Positions 54,522-63,546 of a stretch of 64,000 bases of DNA are shown here, in pieces. The notes under the pieces were generated by a model that saw only the letters and a program-made list of their open reading frames with translations, was not told the DNA's origin and made no database searches. The stretch is taken from NCBI GenBank assembly GCA_019510125.1, contig JAEKKX010000022.1, forward strand, positions 1-64,000, read 5' to 3'. Numbering within the stretch: position 1 is the first letter of the stretch; each line of letters starts with the position of its first letter. The stretch is from Lysobacterales bacterium. GTDB taxonomy: Bacteria; Pseudomonadota; Gammaproteobacteria; Xanthomonadales; Xanthomonadaceae. The translations under genes and the position numbers were made by a program.

Positions 54522-55124
54522 ATGACGGCCCCGCCCCCCACCCGGACACCCCGGATGTTCGAGTCCGCACCGCCGCCGCAGGACGCCGATCGCCTCGACG
54601 CACTGCTGCTGTCCGTCGCCGAGGGCGACCGCACGGCGTTCGAGTCGCTCTACCGCGCAGCCTCGTCGCGCCTGTTCGGCATCTGCCTGCGTCTGCTGCA
54701 GGATCGCGCCGAAGCCGAGGACGTGCTCCAGGAGGTCTTCGTCGCGATCTGGAACAAGGCGCACCAGTTCGACCCGGGTCGCGCCGGCGCGGCGGCGTGG
54801 CTGGCGACGATCGCCCGCAATCGCGCGGTGGATCGCCTGCGCGCGCTGCCGGCGCGCGGCGCGCTGGCCCCGATCGACGTCGCCGAGGACGTCGTCGACG
54901 GCGGCGCCTCGCCGCTGCAGACCGCCACCGCGGCCGACGATCGCGCGCGGCTGGAGGCGTGCATGGAGCAGCTCGAACCGCGCCGCCGCAGCCTGATCCG
55001 CGCCGCGTTCTTCGACGGTTCCACCTACGAGGAGCTGGCCGAACGCATCGCTTCGCCGCTGGGCTCGGTCAAGAGCTGGATCCGCCGCGGCCTGCTTCAA
55101 CTGCGCGGGTGCCTGGACGCATGA
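54522..55124 (+). CDS. ECF sigma factor (SigK/RpoE-like)
   Basis: The 200-residue protein has sigma region 2 (FESLYRAASSRLFGICLRLL, DRAEAEDVLQEVFVAIW) and region 4 (FDGSTYEELAERIASPLGSVKSWIRRGL). Its gene overlaps that of a membrane anti-sigma factor by 4 bp. ATG 54522 is one of several candidates (54510 and 54555 also possible); no clear ribosome-binding site decides. It would direct RNA polymerase to stress promoters when the anti-sigma releases it. The lipid-modification operon begins 873 bp downstream of its stop, after the anti-sigma gene, and may be its target. Confidence 0.88.
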   Translation: MTAPPPTRTPRMFESAPPPQDADRLDALLLSVAEGDRTAFESLYRAASSRLFGICLRLLQDRAEAEDVLQEVFVAIWNKAHQFDPGRAGAAAWLATIARNRAVDRLRALPARGALAPIDVAEDVVDGGASPLQTATAADDRARLEACMEQLEPRRRSLIRAAFFDGSTYEELAERIASPLGSVKSWIRRGLLQLRGCLDA

Positions 55125-55918
55125 ACATCCGCGACCTTCACGACCAGGATTTCGAGGGCCGCGACCCGCCCTCCGCCGATCTGCTCGCCGGCGAGTACGT
55201 GCTCGGCGTGCTCGACGCCGACCAGCGCCGCGCGGTCGCCGCGCGCATCGAACGCGACCCCGGCTTCGCCCGGCTGGTCGCCGAGTGGGAACGCCGGCTC
55301 GCGCCGCTGCTGGCGGACTGGCCCGCGGCCGAGGTTCCCGCGCACGTCTGGCCGCGGATCCGCACCCGGCTGGGCTGGGCCGCCGCCGGCGACCCCGCGC
55401 GCACCAAGCCGGGGCTGTGGCAGAACGCGGGCGTCTGGCGCACGGTCGCCGGGTTGGCCGCGGCCGCGGCGATCGCCGCGATCGTGATCGGCCCGCCGGG
55501 GCTGTTCCGACCGACCGACACCGGCCCCGGACCGGGACCGGTCGCGGTCACGCCGCCGCCGGTCGAAGACCCGAACGCACCGAAGCCGGTCACCACCCTC
55601 GCCCACGACGACGGTTCGCCGGGCTGGCTGGCCTCGATCGACACCCGCGCCGGCACCGTGCTGATGGTGCCGGTGCCCGCGGCGGCGGATGCGCAGGGTC
55701 GCGAGCCGGAACTGTGGCTGATCCCGCCGGGCGGCAAGGCCGAATCGCTGGGCATCGTCTCGATCAACCGCTCGCACACGGTCAAGGTGCCCGACGCCCT
55801 GCGCGCCGGCCTGTCGAAGGGCGCGCTGCTCGCGATCACCCTCGAGCCCAAGGGCGGCGCGCCGCACGGCGTCGCCACCGGGCCGATCATCGCCAAGGGC
55901 GAAGTCGTCCTGCTCTGA
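55121..55918 (+). CDS. Anti-sigma factor of the RskA family
   Basis: The 265-residue protein has an N-terminal anti-sigma domain (DLLAGEYVLGVLDADQRRAVAARIERDPGFA in parts). One membrane helix follows (about residues 108-128, VAGLAAAAAIAAIVIG), and a periplasmic RskA-type domain (PELWLIPPGGKAESLGI, KGALLAITLEPKGGAP) ends the protein. It holds the sigma factor at the membrane. RskA domains sit outside the membrane and may respond to envelope or oxidative signals. The ATGA overlap couples it to the sigma gene. A hairpin follows its stop. Confidence 0.88.
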   Translation: MNIRDLHDQDFEGRDPPSADLLAGEYVLGVLDADQRRAVAARIERDPGFARLVAEWERRLAPLLADWPAAEVPAHVWPRIRTRLGWAAAGDPARTKPGLWQNAGVWRTVAGLAAAAAIAAIVIGPPGLFRPTDTGPGPGPVAVTPPPVEDPNAPKPVTTLAHDDGSPGWLASIDTRAGTVLMVPVPAAADAQGREPELWLIPPGGKAESLGIVSINRSHTVKVPDALRAGLSKGALLAITLEPKGGAPHGVATGPIIAKGEVVLL

Positions 55919-55925
55919 CCTCGCG

Positions 55926-55951
55926 CCGGATGCATCGAACGGTGCATCCGG
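55926..55951. terminator. Hairpin between the anti-sigma and desaturase genes
   Basis: CCGGATGCA and TGCATCCGG form a perfect 9-bp stem 8 bp after the anti-sigma stop. No T run follows, so read-through into the lipid operon is possible. The desaturase starts 46 bp later. Confidence 0.55.
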
Positions 55952-55997
55952 ATCGCCGCGGCCCGCGTATCAGGCTGCGGAATCCGAGGAGAGCCCG

Positions 55998-56960
55998 ATG
56001 CCGTCGTCCCCTGCCCCACGTGCGGCCCCATTGCAGACCCGGCTGCGCGCCGCCCTGCGGCGCTGGTTCGACACCGCCGCGGACGTCGCCGACGACGCCG
56101 GTGGCGATCGCGACGGCATCGACTGGCTGCGCGCGGCGCCGTTCCTGGGCCTGCACCTGGCCTGTCTCGGGGTGTTCGCGGTCGGCGTCTCGCCGGTGGC
56201 GATCGCCACCGCGCTGGCGCTGTACGCGATCCGGATGTTCGCGATCACCGGCTTCTACCACCGCTATTTCTCGCACCGCACGTTCCGCACCTCGCGCGCG
56301 GTGCAGTTCGCGTTCGCGCTGATTGGCGCCTCCTGCGTGCAGCGCGGCCCGCTGTGGTGGGCGGCGCACCACCGCAACCACCACCGCCACGCCGACACCG
56401 AGCGCGACGTGCATTCGCCGAAGGTCCACGGTTTCTGGCGCAGCCACGTCGGCTGGTTCCTGACCGGCGAGGGGTTCCGCACCGACTTCGACCGGGTCCG
56501 CGACCTCGCCCGCTACCCCGAACTGCGCTGGCTGGACCGCTTCGACATCCTCGTCCCGGTGCTGCTGGCGGTGGCGCTGTTCGCGACCGGCGCCTGGCTC
56601 GAACGCGCCGCGCCCGAGCTGGGCACCGACGCCTGGCAGATGCTGGTCTGGGGCTTCTTCGTCTCCACCGTGGCGCTGTTCCACGCCACCGTCACCATCA
56701 ATTCGCTGGCCCACCGCTTCGGCCGCCGCCGCTTCCCGACCCGCGACGACAGCCGCAACAACTGGTGGCTGGCGCTGCTGACCTTCGGCGAGGGCTGGCA
56801 CAACAACCACCACTTCTTCCCCGGCTCCGCCCGCCAGGGGTTCCGCTGGTGGGAGATCGACCTGACCTACTACGGCCTGCGCGCGCTGGCGCTGGTCGGG
56901 CTGGTCCGCGACCTGCGGCCGGTGCCGGCCTGGGTGGCGGCGCGCGCGGAGGTCCGCTGA
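55998..56960 (+). CDS. Acyl-CoA/fatty acid desaturase (delta-9 type)
   Basis: The 320-residue membrane enzyme has the three histidine boxes of the stearoyl-CoA desaturase class: HRYFSH, HRNHHR and HNNHH. Four membrane segments lie around them. It inserts a double bond in fatty acyl chains using a di-iron centre, making the substrate that cyclopropane synthases need. It is the first gene of an eight-gene operon. Its stop overlaps the next start (TGATG). Confidence 0.92.
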   Translation: MPSSPAPRAAPLQTRLRAALRRWFDTAADVADDAGGDRDGIDWLRAAPFLGLHLACLGVFAVGVSPVAIATALALYAIRMFAITGFYHRYFSHRTFRTSRAVQFAFALIGASCVQRGPLWWAAHHRNHHRHADTERDVHSPKVHGFWRSHVGWFLTGEGFRTDFDRVRDLARYPELRWLDRFDILVPVLLAVALFATGAWLERAAPELGTDAWQMLVWGFFVSTVALFHATVTINSLAHRFGRRRFPTRDDSRNNWWLALLTFGEGWHNNHHFFPGSARQGFRWWEIDLTYYGLRALALVGLVRDLRPVPAWVAARAEVR

Positions 56961-58252
56961 TGCGCATCGCGATCGTCGGTTCCGGCATCGCCGGCCTCGC
57001 CTCCGCCTGGCTGCTCTCGCGCGGCCACGAGGTGGTGCTGTTCGAGGCGGACGACCGCCTCGGCGGCCACACCCACACCCACGACATCGACCTGCACGGC
57101 CGCCGTTACGCCGTGGACACCGGCTTCATCGTCCACAACCCCGCCCACTACCCGCTGCTGACCGCCCTGTTCGACGAACTCGGCGTCGCCTCGCAGCCGA
57201 CCACGATGAGCTTCTCGGTCCGCAACGAGGCCAGCGGGCTGGAATACAACGCGACCACGCTCGCCACGCTGTTCTGCCAGCGCCGCAACCTGGTCTCGCC
57301 GCGTTTCTGGGGCATGCTCCGCGACCTGACCCGGTTCTATCGCGAGGCCCCGGCGCTGCTGGACGCGCCCGGCCCGGGGCCGACCCTCGGCGAGTACCTC
57401 GACGCCGGCGGCTACGGCGCGGCGTTCCGCGACGACCACCTGGTGCCGATGGCCTCGGCGCTGTGGTCGTCGCCGGCGTCGCGGATCCTCGCCTTTCCCG
57501 CGCAATACCTGGTGCGGTTCATGGCCAACCACCAGATGCTGCAGGTGAACGATCGTCCGCAGTGGCGGGTGGTGCGCGGCGGGTCGCGCACCTACGTGCG
57601 CGCGCTCGAGGCGCGCTGGCGGGTGCAGGCGCGGGTCGCGAGCCGGGTGCGCATGCTGCTGCGCGATGCCGACGGCGTCACCGTGTTCACCGACGACGGC
57701 GCCGAGCGCTTCGACCAGGTCGTCCTCGCCTGCCACAGCGACCAGGCGCTGCGCCTGCTCAGCGACGCCAGCGACACCGAGACCGCGATCCTCGGCGCGA
57801 TCCCCTACCAGGCCAACGACACCGTGCTGCACACCGACGCCCGGCTGCTGCCGCGCCGGCGCAAGGCGTGGGCGGCGTGGAACGCGCTGGTGCCGCGCGA
57901 CCCCACCGACGCCTGCACGGTCAGCTACTGCATGAACCTGCTGCAGGGCCTCGACGCACCGGAGCCGCTGGTGGTCACGCTCAACGGCGCCGACGCGATC
58001 GACCCCGACCGGGTCCTGCGCCGGATGCGCTACCACCATCCGGTCTACAGCCACGCGTCGGTCGCCGCGCAGGCGCGCAAGGCCGAGATCCAGGGCCGCC
58101 GCCGCACCTGGTTCGCCGGCGCGTACTGGGGCTGGGGCTTCCACGAGGACGGCATGCGCAGCGCGGTCGAGGTGGCGACCGCGCTCGGCGTGCGCTGGCC
58201 GGCGGCGCAGGCCGCCGCCGCGACGCCCGAGGCCGCGCCGGTGCCGGCATGA
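56960..58252 (+). CDS. FAD-dependent amine oxidase-like oxidoreductase
   Basis: The 430-residue flavoprotein starts with the dinucleotide motif IVGSGIAGLASAWLL and LFEADDRLGGHTHTHD and ends with WFAGAYWGWGFHEDGMRSAVE, typical of the NAD(P)-binding amine oxidase family linked to cyclopropane fatty acid clusters. It lacks a signal peptide. Relatives encoded beside CFA-type methyltransferases in alphaproteobacteria take part in furan fatty acid formation; a similar role here is inference. It overlaps the genes on both sides. Confidence 0.88.
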   Translation: MRIAIVGSGIAGLASAWLLSRGHEVVLFEADDRLGGHTHTHDIDLHGRRYAVDTGFIVHNPAHYPLLTALFDELGVASQPTTMSFSVRNEASGLEYNATTLATLFCQRRNLVSPRFWGMLRDLTRFYREAPALLDAPGPGPTLGEYLDAGGYGAAFRDDHLVPMASALWSSPASRILAFPAQYLVRFMANHQMLQVNDRPQWRVVRGGSRTYVRALEARWRVQARVASRVRMLLRDADGVTVFTDDGAERFDQVVLACHSDQALRLLSDASDTETAILGAIPYQANDTVLHTDARLLPRRRKAWAAWNALVPRDPTDACTVSYCMNLLQGLDAPEPLVVTLNGADAIDPDRVLRRMRYHHPVYSHASVAAQARKAEIQGRRRTWFAGAYWGWGFHEDGMRSAVEVATALGVRWPAAQAAAATPEAAPVPA

Positions 58253-59034
58253 GCGCCGCGCTCGCCAGCGCGATCTACGAAGGCGGCGTGCGCCATCGCC
58301 GCCATGCGCCGCGCGCGCACGCGTTCCGCTATCGCATGGCCCAGCTCTACCTCGACCTGGACGAACTCGACCGGGTCTTCGACGGCCGGCCGCTGTGGTC
58401 GGTCGATCGCCGCAACCTCGCCGAATTCCGGCGCAGCGACTACCTCGGCGATCCCGATGTGCCGCTGGCCGAGGCGGTGCGCGAACGCGTGGCGACGGCG
58501 CTCGGCCGCAGGCCGCAGGGCCCGATCCGGCTGCTGACCCATCCGCGCTACTTCGGCTACGTGTTCAACCCGGTCAGCTTCTACTACTGCCACGCCGCCG
58601 ACGGCGAACGCCTGGACTGCATCGTCGCCGAGATCACCAACACGCCGTGGAAGGAGCGCCACGCCTACGTGCTGCCGGTCGAGGCCGCGGAGCGGCGCGG
58701 CCGCGCGCTGGGCTGGTCGTTCGCCAAGCGCTTCCACGTGTCGCCGTTCCTGCCGATGGCCCGCGACTACGCGTGGCGCTTCACCGTGCCCGGCGACGAC
58801 CTCCGCGTCCACATGGACGTGCTGCGCGACGGCGACCGCGAATTCGACGCGACCCTGCACCTGCAACGCCGCCCGCTGGACGCCGCGTCGCTGCGCCGCC
58901 TGCTGTGGCGCCATCCGCTGATGACCGCGCAGGTGATCGGCGCCATCCACTGGCAGGCGCTGCGGCTGTGGCTCAAGCGCACGCCGGTCCACGACCATCC
59001 CACCCGCGCCCTGTCCCTCCGAGGTTCCCGATGA
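58249..59034 (+). CDS. DUF1365 family protein
   Basis: The 261-residue protein has the family marks YEGGVRHRRHAPRAHAFRY, LTHPRYFGYVFNPVSFYYC, EITNTPWKERHAYVLP and FHVSPFLPMARDYAWRF. The function is not settled, but it is nearly always coded between an amine oxidase-like flavoprotein and a CFA synthase, as here with 4-bp overlaps on both sides. It thus probably works on modified fatty acyl groups at the membrane. Confidence 0.9.
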   Translation: MSAALASAIYEGGVRHRRHAPRAHAFRYRMAQLYLDLDELDRVFDGRPLWSVDRRNLAEFRRSDYLGDPDVPLAEAVRERVATALGRRPQGPIRLLTHPRYFGYVFNPVSFYYCHAADGERLDCIVAEITNTPWKERHAYVLPVEAAERRGRALGWSFAKRFHVSPFLPMARDYAWRFTVPGDDLRVHMDVLRDGDREFDATLHLQRRPLDAASLRRLLWRHPLMTAQVIGAIHWQALRLWLKRTPVHDHPTRALSLRGSR

Positions 59035-60332
59035 CCGAACTCATCCCCCGCGTCGACACCGCCCGCGCCGCCCGGGCCGCGGACTACGGTGCGCTCGACC
59101 GCTTCCTGCGCGCCCGGCTGATCGCGCAGCTCGCCGGCCTGCGCCACGGCCGCGTGCTGCTGCGCGACGCGTTCGGCACGACGCCGATCGGCGCCGCAGA
59201 CCGCGACGACGACCTCGTGGTGCGGCTGGAAGTGCTCGATCCCGGCTTCTACCGCGCGATCGCCGGCAACGGCAGCGTCGGCGCCGGCGAGGCCTACATC
59301 GACGGCCTCTGGCGCTGCGACGACCTGGTCGGCCTCGTCCGCCTGCTGGTGCGCAACCGCGACCTGCTCGACGGCATGGAAACCGGCCTCGCCCGCCTCG
59401 GCGGCGTCGCGATGCGCGCCTGGCACGCGCTGCGCCGCAACACCCGCGACGGCAGCCGCCGCAACATCGCCGCGCACTACGACCTCGGCAACGACTTCTT
59501 CTCCACGTTCCTGTCGCCGGACCTGATGTATTCGTCGGGCATCTGGGCCGGCGACGGGGACGACCTCGACACCGCCTCGACCCGCAAGCTCGACCGCATC
59601 TGCCGCAAGCTCGACCTCGGGCCCGGCGACCGCGTGGTCGAGATCGGCACCGGCTGGGGCGGCTTCGCCGTGCATGCGGCGACCCACTACGGCTGCCACG
59701 TCACCACCACCACCATCTCGAAGGAACAGCACGCCCTCGCCGCGCAGCGGGTGGCCGACGCCGGCCTGCAGGATCGCGTGACCCTGCTGCTGCAGGACTA
59801 CCGCGACCTGCAGGGCAGCTACGACAAGCTGGTCTCGATCGAGATGATCGAGGCGATCGGCGCCGAGTACATGGAGACCTATTTCGCCAAGCTCTCCGCG
59901 CTGCTGAAGCCCGACGGCCTCGGTCTGGTCCAGGCGATCACGATCGAGGACCACCGTTACGAACAGGCGCTGCGCTCGGTCGACTTCATCAAGCGCCACG
60001 TCTTCCCCGGCAGCTTCATCCCGTCGATCGCGGCGATGCTCGCGGCCAAGACCCGCGCCAGCGATCTCGCGCTGATCCAGCTCGAGGACTTCGGGCTGTC
60101 CTACGCGCGCACGCTGGCGGCCTGGCGCGAACGCTTCATGGCCGCGCTGCCGCAGGTGCGGGCGCTGGGCCACGACGAACGCTTCATCCGCCTGTGGGAG
60201 TTCTACCTCGCCTACTGCGAAGGCGGTTTCCGCGAGCGCTCGATCGGCGTGGCGCAACTGCTGCTGGCCCGGCCCGGCCACCGCGCGCCGGCGCCGATGC
60301 CCGAGCTCCCGCGCGAGGCGCTGCAGGCATGA
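59031..60332 (+). CDS. cfa: Cyclopropane fatty acyl phospholipid synthase family enzyme
   Basis: The 433-residue protein shows IAAHYDLGNDFFSTFLSPDLMYSSG in family-typical pieces, the SAM motif VVEIGTGWGGFA, TISKEQHALA, and the active-site region SIEMIEAIGAEYMETYF. These enzymes add the methyl carbon of S-adenosylmethionine to a double bond in phospholipid acyl chains. Supply of unsaturated chains by the desaturase four genes earlier would fit. It has overlaps of 4 bp at both ends. Confidence 0.93.
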   Translation: MTELIPRVDTARAARAADYGALDRFLRARLIAQLAGLRHGRVLLRDAFGTTPIGAADRDDDLVVRLEVLDPGFYRAIAGNGSVGAGEAYIDGLWRCDDLVGLVRLLVRNRDLLDGMETGLARLGGVAMRAWHALRRNTRDGSRRNIAAHYDLGNDFFSTFLSPDLMYSSGIWAGDGDDLDTASTRKLDRICRKLDLGPGDRVVEIGTGWGGFAVHAATHYGCHVTTTTISKEQHALAAQRVADAGLQDRVTLLLQDYRDLQGSYDKLVSIEMIEAIGAEYMETYFAKLSALLKPDGLGLVQAITIEDHRYEQALRSVDFIKRHVFPGSFIPSIAAMLAAKTRASDLALIQLEDFGLSYARTLAAWRERFMAALPQVRALGHDERFIRLWEFYLAYCEGGFRERSIGVAQLLLARPGHRAPAPMPELPREALQA

Positions 60333-60910
60333 GCCGCCGGACGATCCTGCTCAACGCCGTCGCCTACCAGTCGGTCTGGTTCGCGACCGTGATCGGCGCC
60401 GGCCGCGGTCTGTGGTGGCCCGGCCCGCTCGCCGCGCTGGCGTTCCTGGCGCTGCACCTGGGCGCGATCGTCCGCGACCGCGGCGAGCGGCGGCGCGAAC
60501 TGGCGCTGGTCGCCGCGGCGGTCGCCTGCGGGCTGGTCATCGACGGCGTGCTGTCGGCTTCCGGCGCGATCGTCTTCACCCCCGCCGCGCCCGCGCTGCC
60601 GGCCGGCGGCGCGCCGCTGTGGATGCTGACGCTCTGGGGCGCGTTCGCGTTGACCCTGCGCCATTCGCTGCGCGCGCTGACCGCGCGACCGCTGCTGGCC
60701 GCGCTGGTCGGCGCGATCGGCGGGCCGCTGGCCTACCTCGGCGCCGCCCGCGCAACCGGCGTGCTGGCCTTCCCCGATCCGCGCGCGATGACCCTGGCGA
60801 TGCTCGCCGCGGGCTGGTGCCTCGCGCTGGGGCTGCTGGCGCTGCTGGCCTCGCGCCACGCCGGCGCCTCGCCGCCTGCGCGCGCGACCCTGGCCGGAGG
60901 CGCCGCATGA
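60329..60910 (+). CDS. DUF2878 membrane protein
   Basis: The 193-residue product has five to six hydrophobic segments and the DUF2878 opening NAVAYQSVWFATVIGAGRGLWWPG. Function unknown. This family is regularly found between CFA synthase and DUF1295 genes, and overlaps of 4 bp on both sides place it firmly in the operon. It may hold or present the lipid substrate in the membrane. Confidence 0.87.
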   Translation: MSRRTILLNAVAYQSVWFATVIGAGRGLWWPGPLAALAFLALHLGAIVRDRGERRRELALVAAAVACGLVIDGVLSASGAIVFTPAAPALPAGGAPLWMLTLWGAFALTLRHSLRALTARPLLAALVGAIGGPLAYLGAARATGVLAFPDPRAMTLAMLAAGWCLALGLLALLASRHAGASPPARATLAGGAA

Positions 60911-61716
60911 GCCTCTGGTCCTCGCTCGCCCTGGTCTGGGCCCTCGCCGCGGCGATGATGACGCTCGGCTGGTGGTGGCAGAAGCGCCGCGACAACGCCG
61001 GCATCGTCGACGTGCTGTGGTCGTTCGGCGTCGGCGGCAGCGCGGTGCTGCTGTGCGCGCTGGGCGACGGCGCCGCGCTGCCGCGGCTGGTCGGCGGTGC
61101 GCTCGGCGGCCTCTGGGGCCTGCGCCTGGCGCTGCACCTGTGGCATCGCGTCCGCGCCGAGCCCGAGGACGGCCGCTACCGCCACCTGCGCACCCACTGG
61201 AACGGCAACCAACTGTACTTCTGGCTGTTCTTCCAGTTCCAGGCGCTGCTGATCGTGCTGTTCGCGCTGCCGTTCGCGGCGGTCGCGGCCAACCCGCAGG
61301 CGTCGCCGGCCTGGGCGGCGGTGGCGGTCGCGATCTGGCTGCTCGGCGCCGGCGGCGAGGCGCTGGCCGACGCGCAGTTGGCGCGGCATCGCGCCGACCC
61401 GGCGAACAAGGGCCGGACGATGCGCAGCGGGCTGTGGCGCTACTCGCGGCACCCGAACTACTTCTTCGAGTGGACCCAGTGGTTCGCCTACGTCGCGCTC
61501 GCGGTCGGTTCGCCGCGCTTCGCGCTGGCCTGCGCCGGGCCGGTGGTGATGTTCGCGTTCCTGCGCTGGATCAGCGGCATCCCGTTCACCGAGCAGCAGG
61601 CGCTGCGCAGCCGGGGCGAGGACTACCGCGATTACCAGCGGACCACGCCGATGCTGTTCCCCTGGTTCCCCAAACCCTCCCCTTCCCCCGCCCACTCCGA
61701 AGGAGCCGAGCGATGA
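60907..61716 (+). CDS. DUF1295 membrane protein (steroid 5-alpha-reductase-like)
   Basis: The 269-residue integral membrane protein has about six hydrophobic segments. Its C-terminal signature reads GLWRYSRHPNYFFEWTQWF and LRSRGEDYRDYQRTT, shared with the isoprenylcysteine methyltransferase and steroid reductase superfamily. DUF1295 members reduce or modify lipid substrates with NADPH or SAM, but the exact reaction is unknown. It is coupled to its neighbours by 4-bp overlaps. Confidence 0.88.
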   Translation: MSLWSSLALVWALAAAMMTLGWWWQKRRDNAGIVDVLWSFGVGGSAVLLCALGDGAALPRLVGGALGGLWGLRLALHLWHRVRAEPEDGRYRHLRTHWNGNQLYFWLFFQFQALLIVLFALPFAAVAANPQASPAWAAVAVAIWLLGAGGEALADAQLARHRADPANKGRTMRSGLWRYSRHPNYFFEWTQWFAYVALAVGSPRFALACAGPVVMFAFLRWISGIPFTEQQALRSRGEDYRDYQRTTPMLFPWFPKPSPSPAHSEGAER

Positions 61717-62813
61717 CCTCGACGCCCACGACGCACCCGACCGCCGCCCTGCCCCACGAACTGGCGACCGATCGTCCCGGCCCCGGCCTGATCGGCCTCG
61801 CCGAACGCGGGCTGCTGCCCGACGCGCTGCTGCGCCACGGCATCCGGCGCCAGTGCGCGGATCGCCTGCGCGCCGAATCCGCCGGCGGCCCGGAGGCGCA
61901 GGCCGAGCGTTTCCGCGCCCGCATCGAGGCGCTGCGCGCGAGCCCGCTCGCGATCCACACCGACGCCGCCAACGCCCAGCACTACGAGCTGCCGCCGGCG
62001 TTCTTCCGCGAATGCCTGGGCCCGCGGCTGAAGTATTCCTGCGCCTACTACCCGCGCGGCGACGAGACCCTGGCCCAGGCCGAGGAGGCGATGCTGGCGC
62101 TCTACGGCGAGCGCGCGCAGCTCGCCGACGGCCAGCGCATCCTCGAACTCGGCTGCGGCTGGGGCTCGCTGACGCTGTGGATGGCCGAACACCTTCCCAA
62201 CGCGCGCATCACCGCGGTGTCGAATTCGCGGCCGCAGCGCGAGCACATCCTGGCGCAGTGCCGGGCGCGCGGCTTCGGCAACGTCGAGGTGATCACCTGC
62301 GACGTCAATCGCCTGCAGTTGCCGGCGGCGGCGTTCGACCGCTGCGTGTCGATCGAGATGTTCGAGCACATGCGCAACTACGAGACCCTGCTGGGCAACA
62401 TCGCCGGCTGGCTCGCGCCGGGCGGGCGCCTGTTCGTGCACATCTTCGCCCACCGCACCCTGATGTACCCGTTCGAGACCGAGGGCGAGGACAACTGGAT
62501 GGGCCGGCATTTCTTCACCGGCGGGCTGATGCCGGCCGCGGACACCCTGCCGTGGTTCCAGCGCGACCTGCGGATCGAGCAGCGCTGGCTGGTGGACGGC
62601 ACCCACTACGAGAAGACCGCCAACCACTGGCTGCAGAACCAGGACGCGCGACGCGACGCGGTGATGGCCGTGCTGCGCGAGGCCTACGGCGACCTCGCGC
62701 CGCTGTGGTTCCAGCGCTGGCGGATGTTCTGGATGGCCTGCGCCGAACTCTTCGGCTACGCCGGCGGCCGCGAATGGCTGGTCGCGCACTACCGCTTCGC
62801 CCGCCCCGATTGA
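61713..62813 (+). CDS. Second CFA-type SAM-dependent methyltransferase
   Basis: The 366-residue protein is more distant from classical CFA synthase than its neighbour. It has NAQHYELPPAFFRECLGPRL, LKYSCAYYPRGDETLAQAEE, the SAM motif ILELGCGWGSLTLW, and SIEMFEHMRNYETLLG, with VDGTHYEKTANHWL near the end. It resembles the coclaurine N-methyltransferase-like branch. Two different CFA-family methyltransferases in one operon suggest two successive or alternative methyl transfers to acyl chains. An AAGGAG site lies before ATG 61713. Confidence 0.88.
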   Translation: MTSTPTTHPTAALPHELATDRPGPGLIGLAERGLLPDALLRHGIRRQCADRLRAESAGGPEAQAERFRARIEALRASPLAIHTDAANAQHYELPPAFFRECLGPRLKYSCAYYPRGDETLAQAEEAMLALYGERAQLADGQRILELGCGWGSLTLWMAEHLPNARITAVSNSRPQREHILAQCRARGFGNVEVITCDVNRLQLPAAAFDRCVSIEMFEHMRNYETLLGNIAGWLAPGGRLFVHIFAHRTLMYPFETEGEDNWMGRHFFTGGLMPAADTLPWFQRDLRIEQRWLVDGTHYEKTANHWLQNQDARRDAVMAVLREAYGDLAPLWFQRWRMFWMACAELFGYAGGREWLVAHYRFARPD

Positions 62814-62821
62814 CCCCCGCC

Positions 62822-63379
62822 ATGTCCCGGAGACCGACCATGCTCAAGTTGCTCGCGCTGCTCGTCCTGATGGGAGCGGGCGGCGTCTACGCGCTCGGCC
62901 GCGAGAAACCACCGACGATTCCCACCGCCGCCCCGGTCGACCTGCCGCGCTTCATGGGCGACTGGTACGTGATCGCCAACATCCCGACCTTCATCGAGAA
63001 GGACGCCTACGACGCGGTCGAGTCCTACGCGCTGCGCGACGACGGCAAGGTCCAGACCACCTACCGCCAGCGTCGCGGCGGCTTCGACAAGCCGCTGAAG
63101 ACCATGCACCCGGTCGGCACCGTGCGCCCCGGCACCGGCAATGCGGTGTGGGGGATGCAGTTCGTCTGGCCGATCAAGGCCGAATACGTGATCGCGTACG
63201 TGGACGCCGACTACAGCCGCACGATCGTGGCCCGCAGCGATCGCGACTACGCCTGGATCATGGCGCGCACGCCGACCCTGCCCGACGAGGACTACGCGGC
63301 GCTGGTGGCGCGCCTGGCCGCGCTGGGCTACGACACCTCGAAGCTGCGCAAGGTCCCGCAGCAGGCGACCGCGCCTTGA
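62822..63379 (+). CDS. Blc-type bacterial lipocalin
   Basis: The 185-residue protein has a hydrophobic N-terminal segment (LLALLVLMGAGGVYAL). The lipocalin fold follows, with FMGDWYVIANIPTFIEKDAYDAVE in family-typical pieces, QFVWPIKAEYVIAYVD and RDYAWIMARTPTLPDEDY. Unlike E. coli Blc there is no lipobox Cys, so it may stay membrane-anchored or be cleaved. Lipocalins carry hydrophobic ligands such as fatty acids or lysophospholipids, fitting the operon. The start is ATG 62822 or 62840. Confidence 0.9.
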   Translation: MSRRPTMLKLLALLVLMGAGGVYALGREKPPTIPTAAPVDLPRFMGDWYVIANIPTFIEKDAYDAVESYALRDDGKVQTTYRQRRGGFDKPLKTMHPVGTVRPGTGNAVWGMQFVWPIKAEYVIAYVDADYSRTIVARSDRDYAWIMARTPTLPDEDYAALVARLAALGYDTSKLRKVPQQATAP

Positions 63380-63512
63380 GCGCGGGCGTGATGCCGGGCG
63401 CGATGGCGGGCATGAGCGCGGGGGCGTGAGCGCACGGGCATGATCGCCGAAGCCTGAACGGGGCGGCCGGAAACGTGACGCCCGCGGCGTTCGGCGCGCG
63501 GGACGGGCTTGT

Positions 63513-63518
63513 TACACT
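63513..63518 (+). promoter_or_regulatory. Possible -10 element (TACACT) of the second M13 gene
   Basis: CTTGTTACACTCC lies 29 bp before the ATG in a 167-bp gap. It is the only AT-rich spot there. No clear -35 is visible. Confidence 0.35.
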
Positions 63519-63546
63519 CCCCGGACTCTCCCGGACCGCCCCCGCG

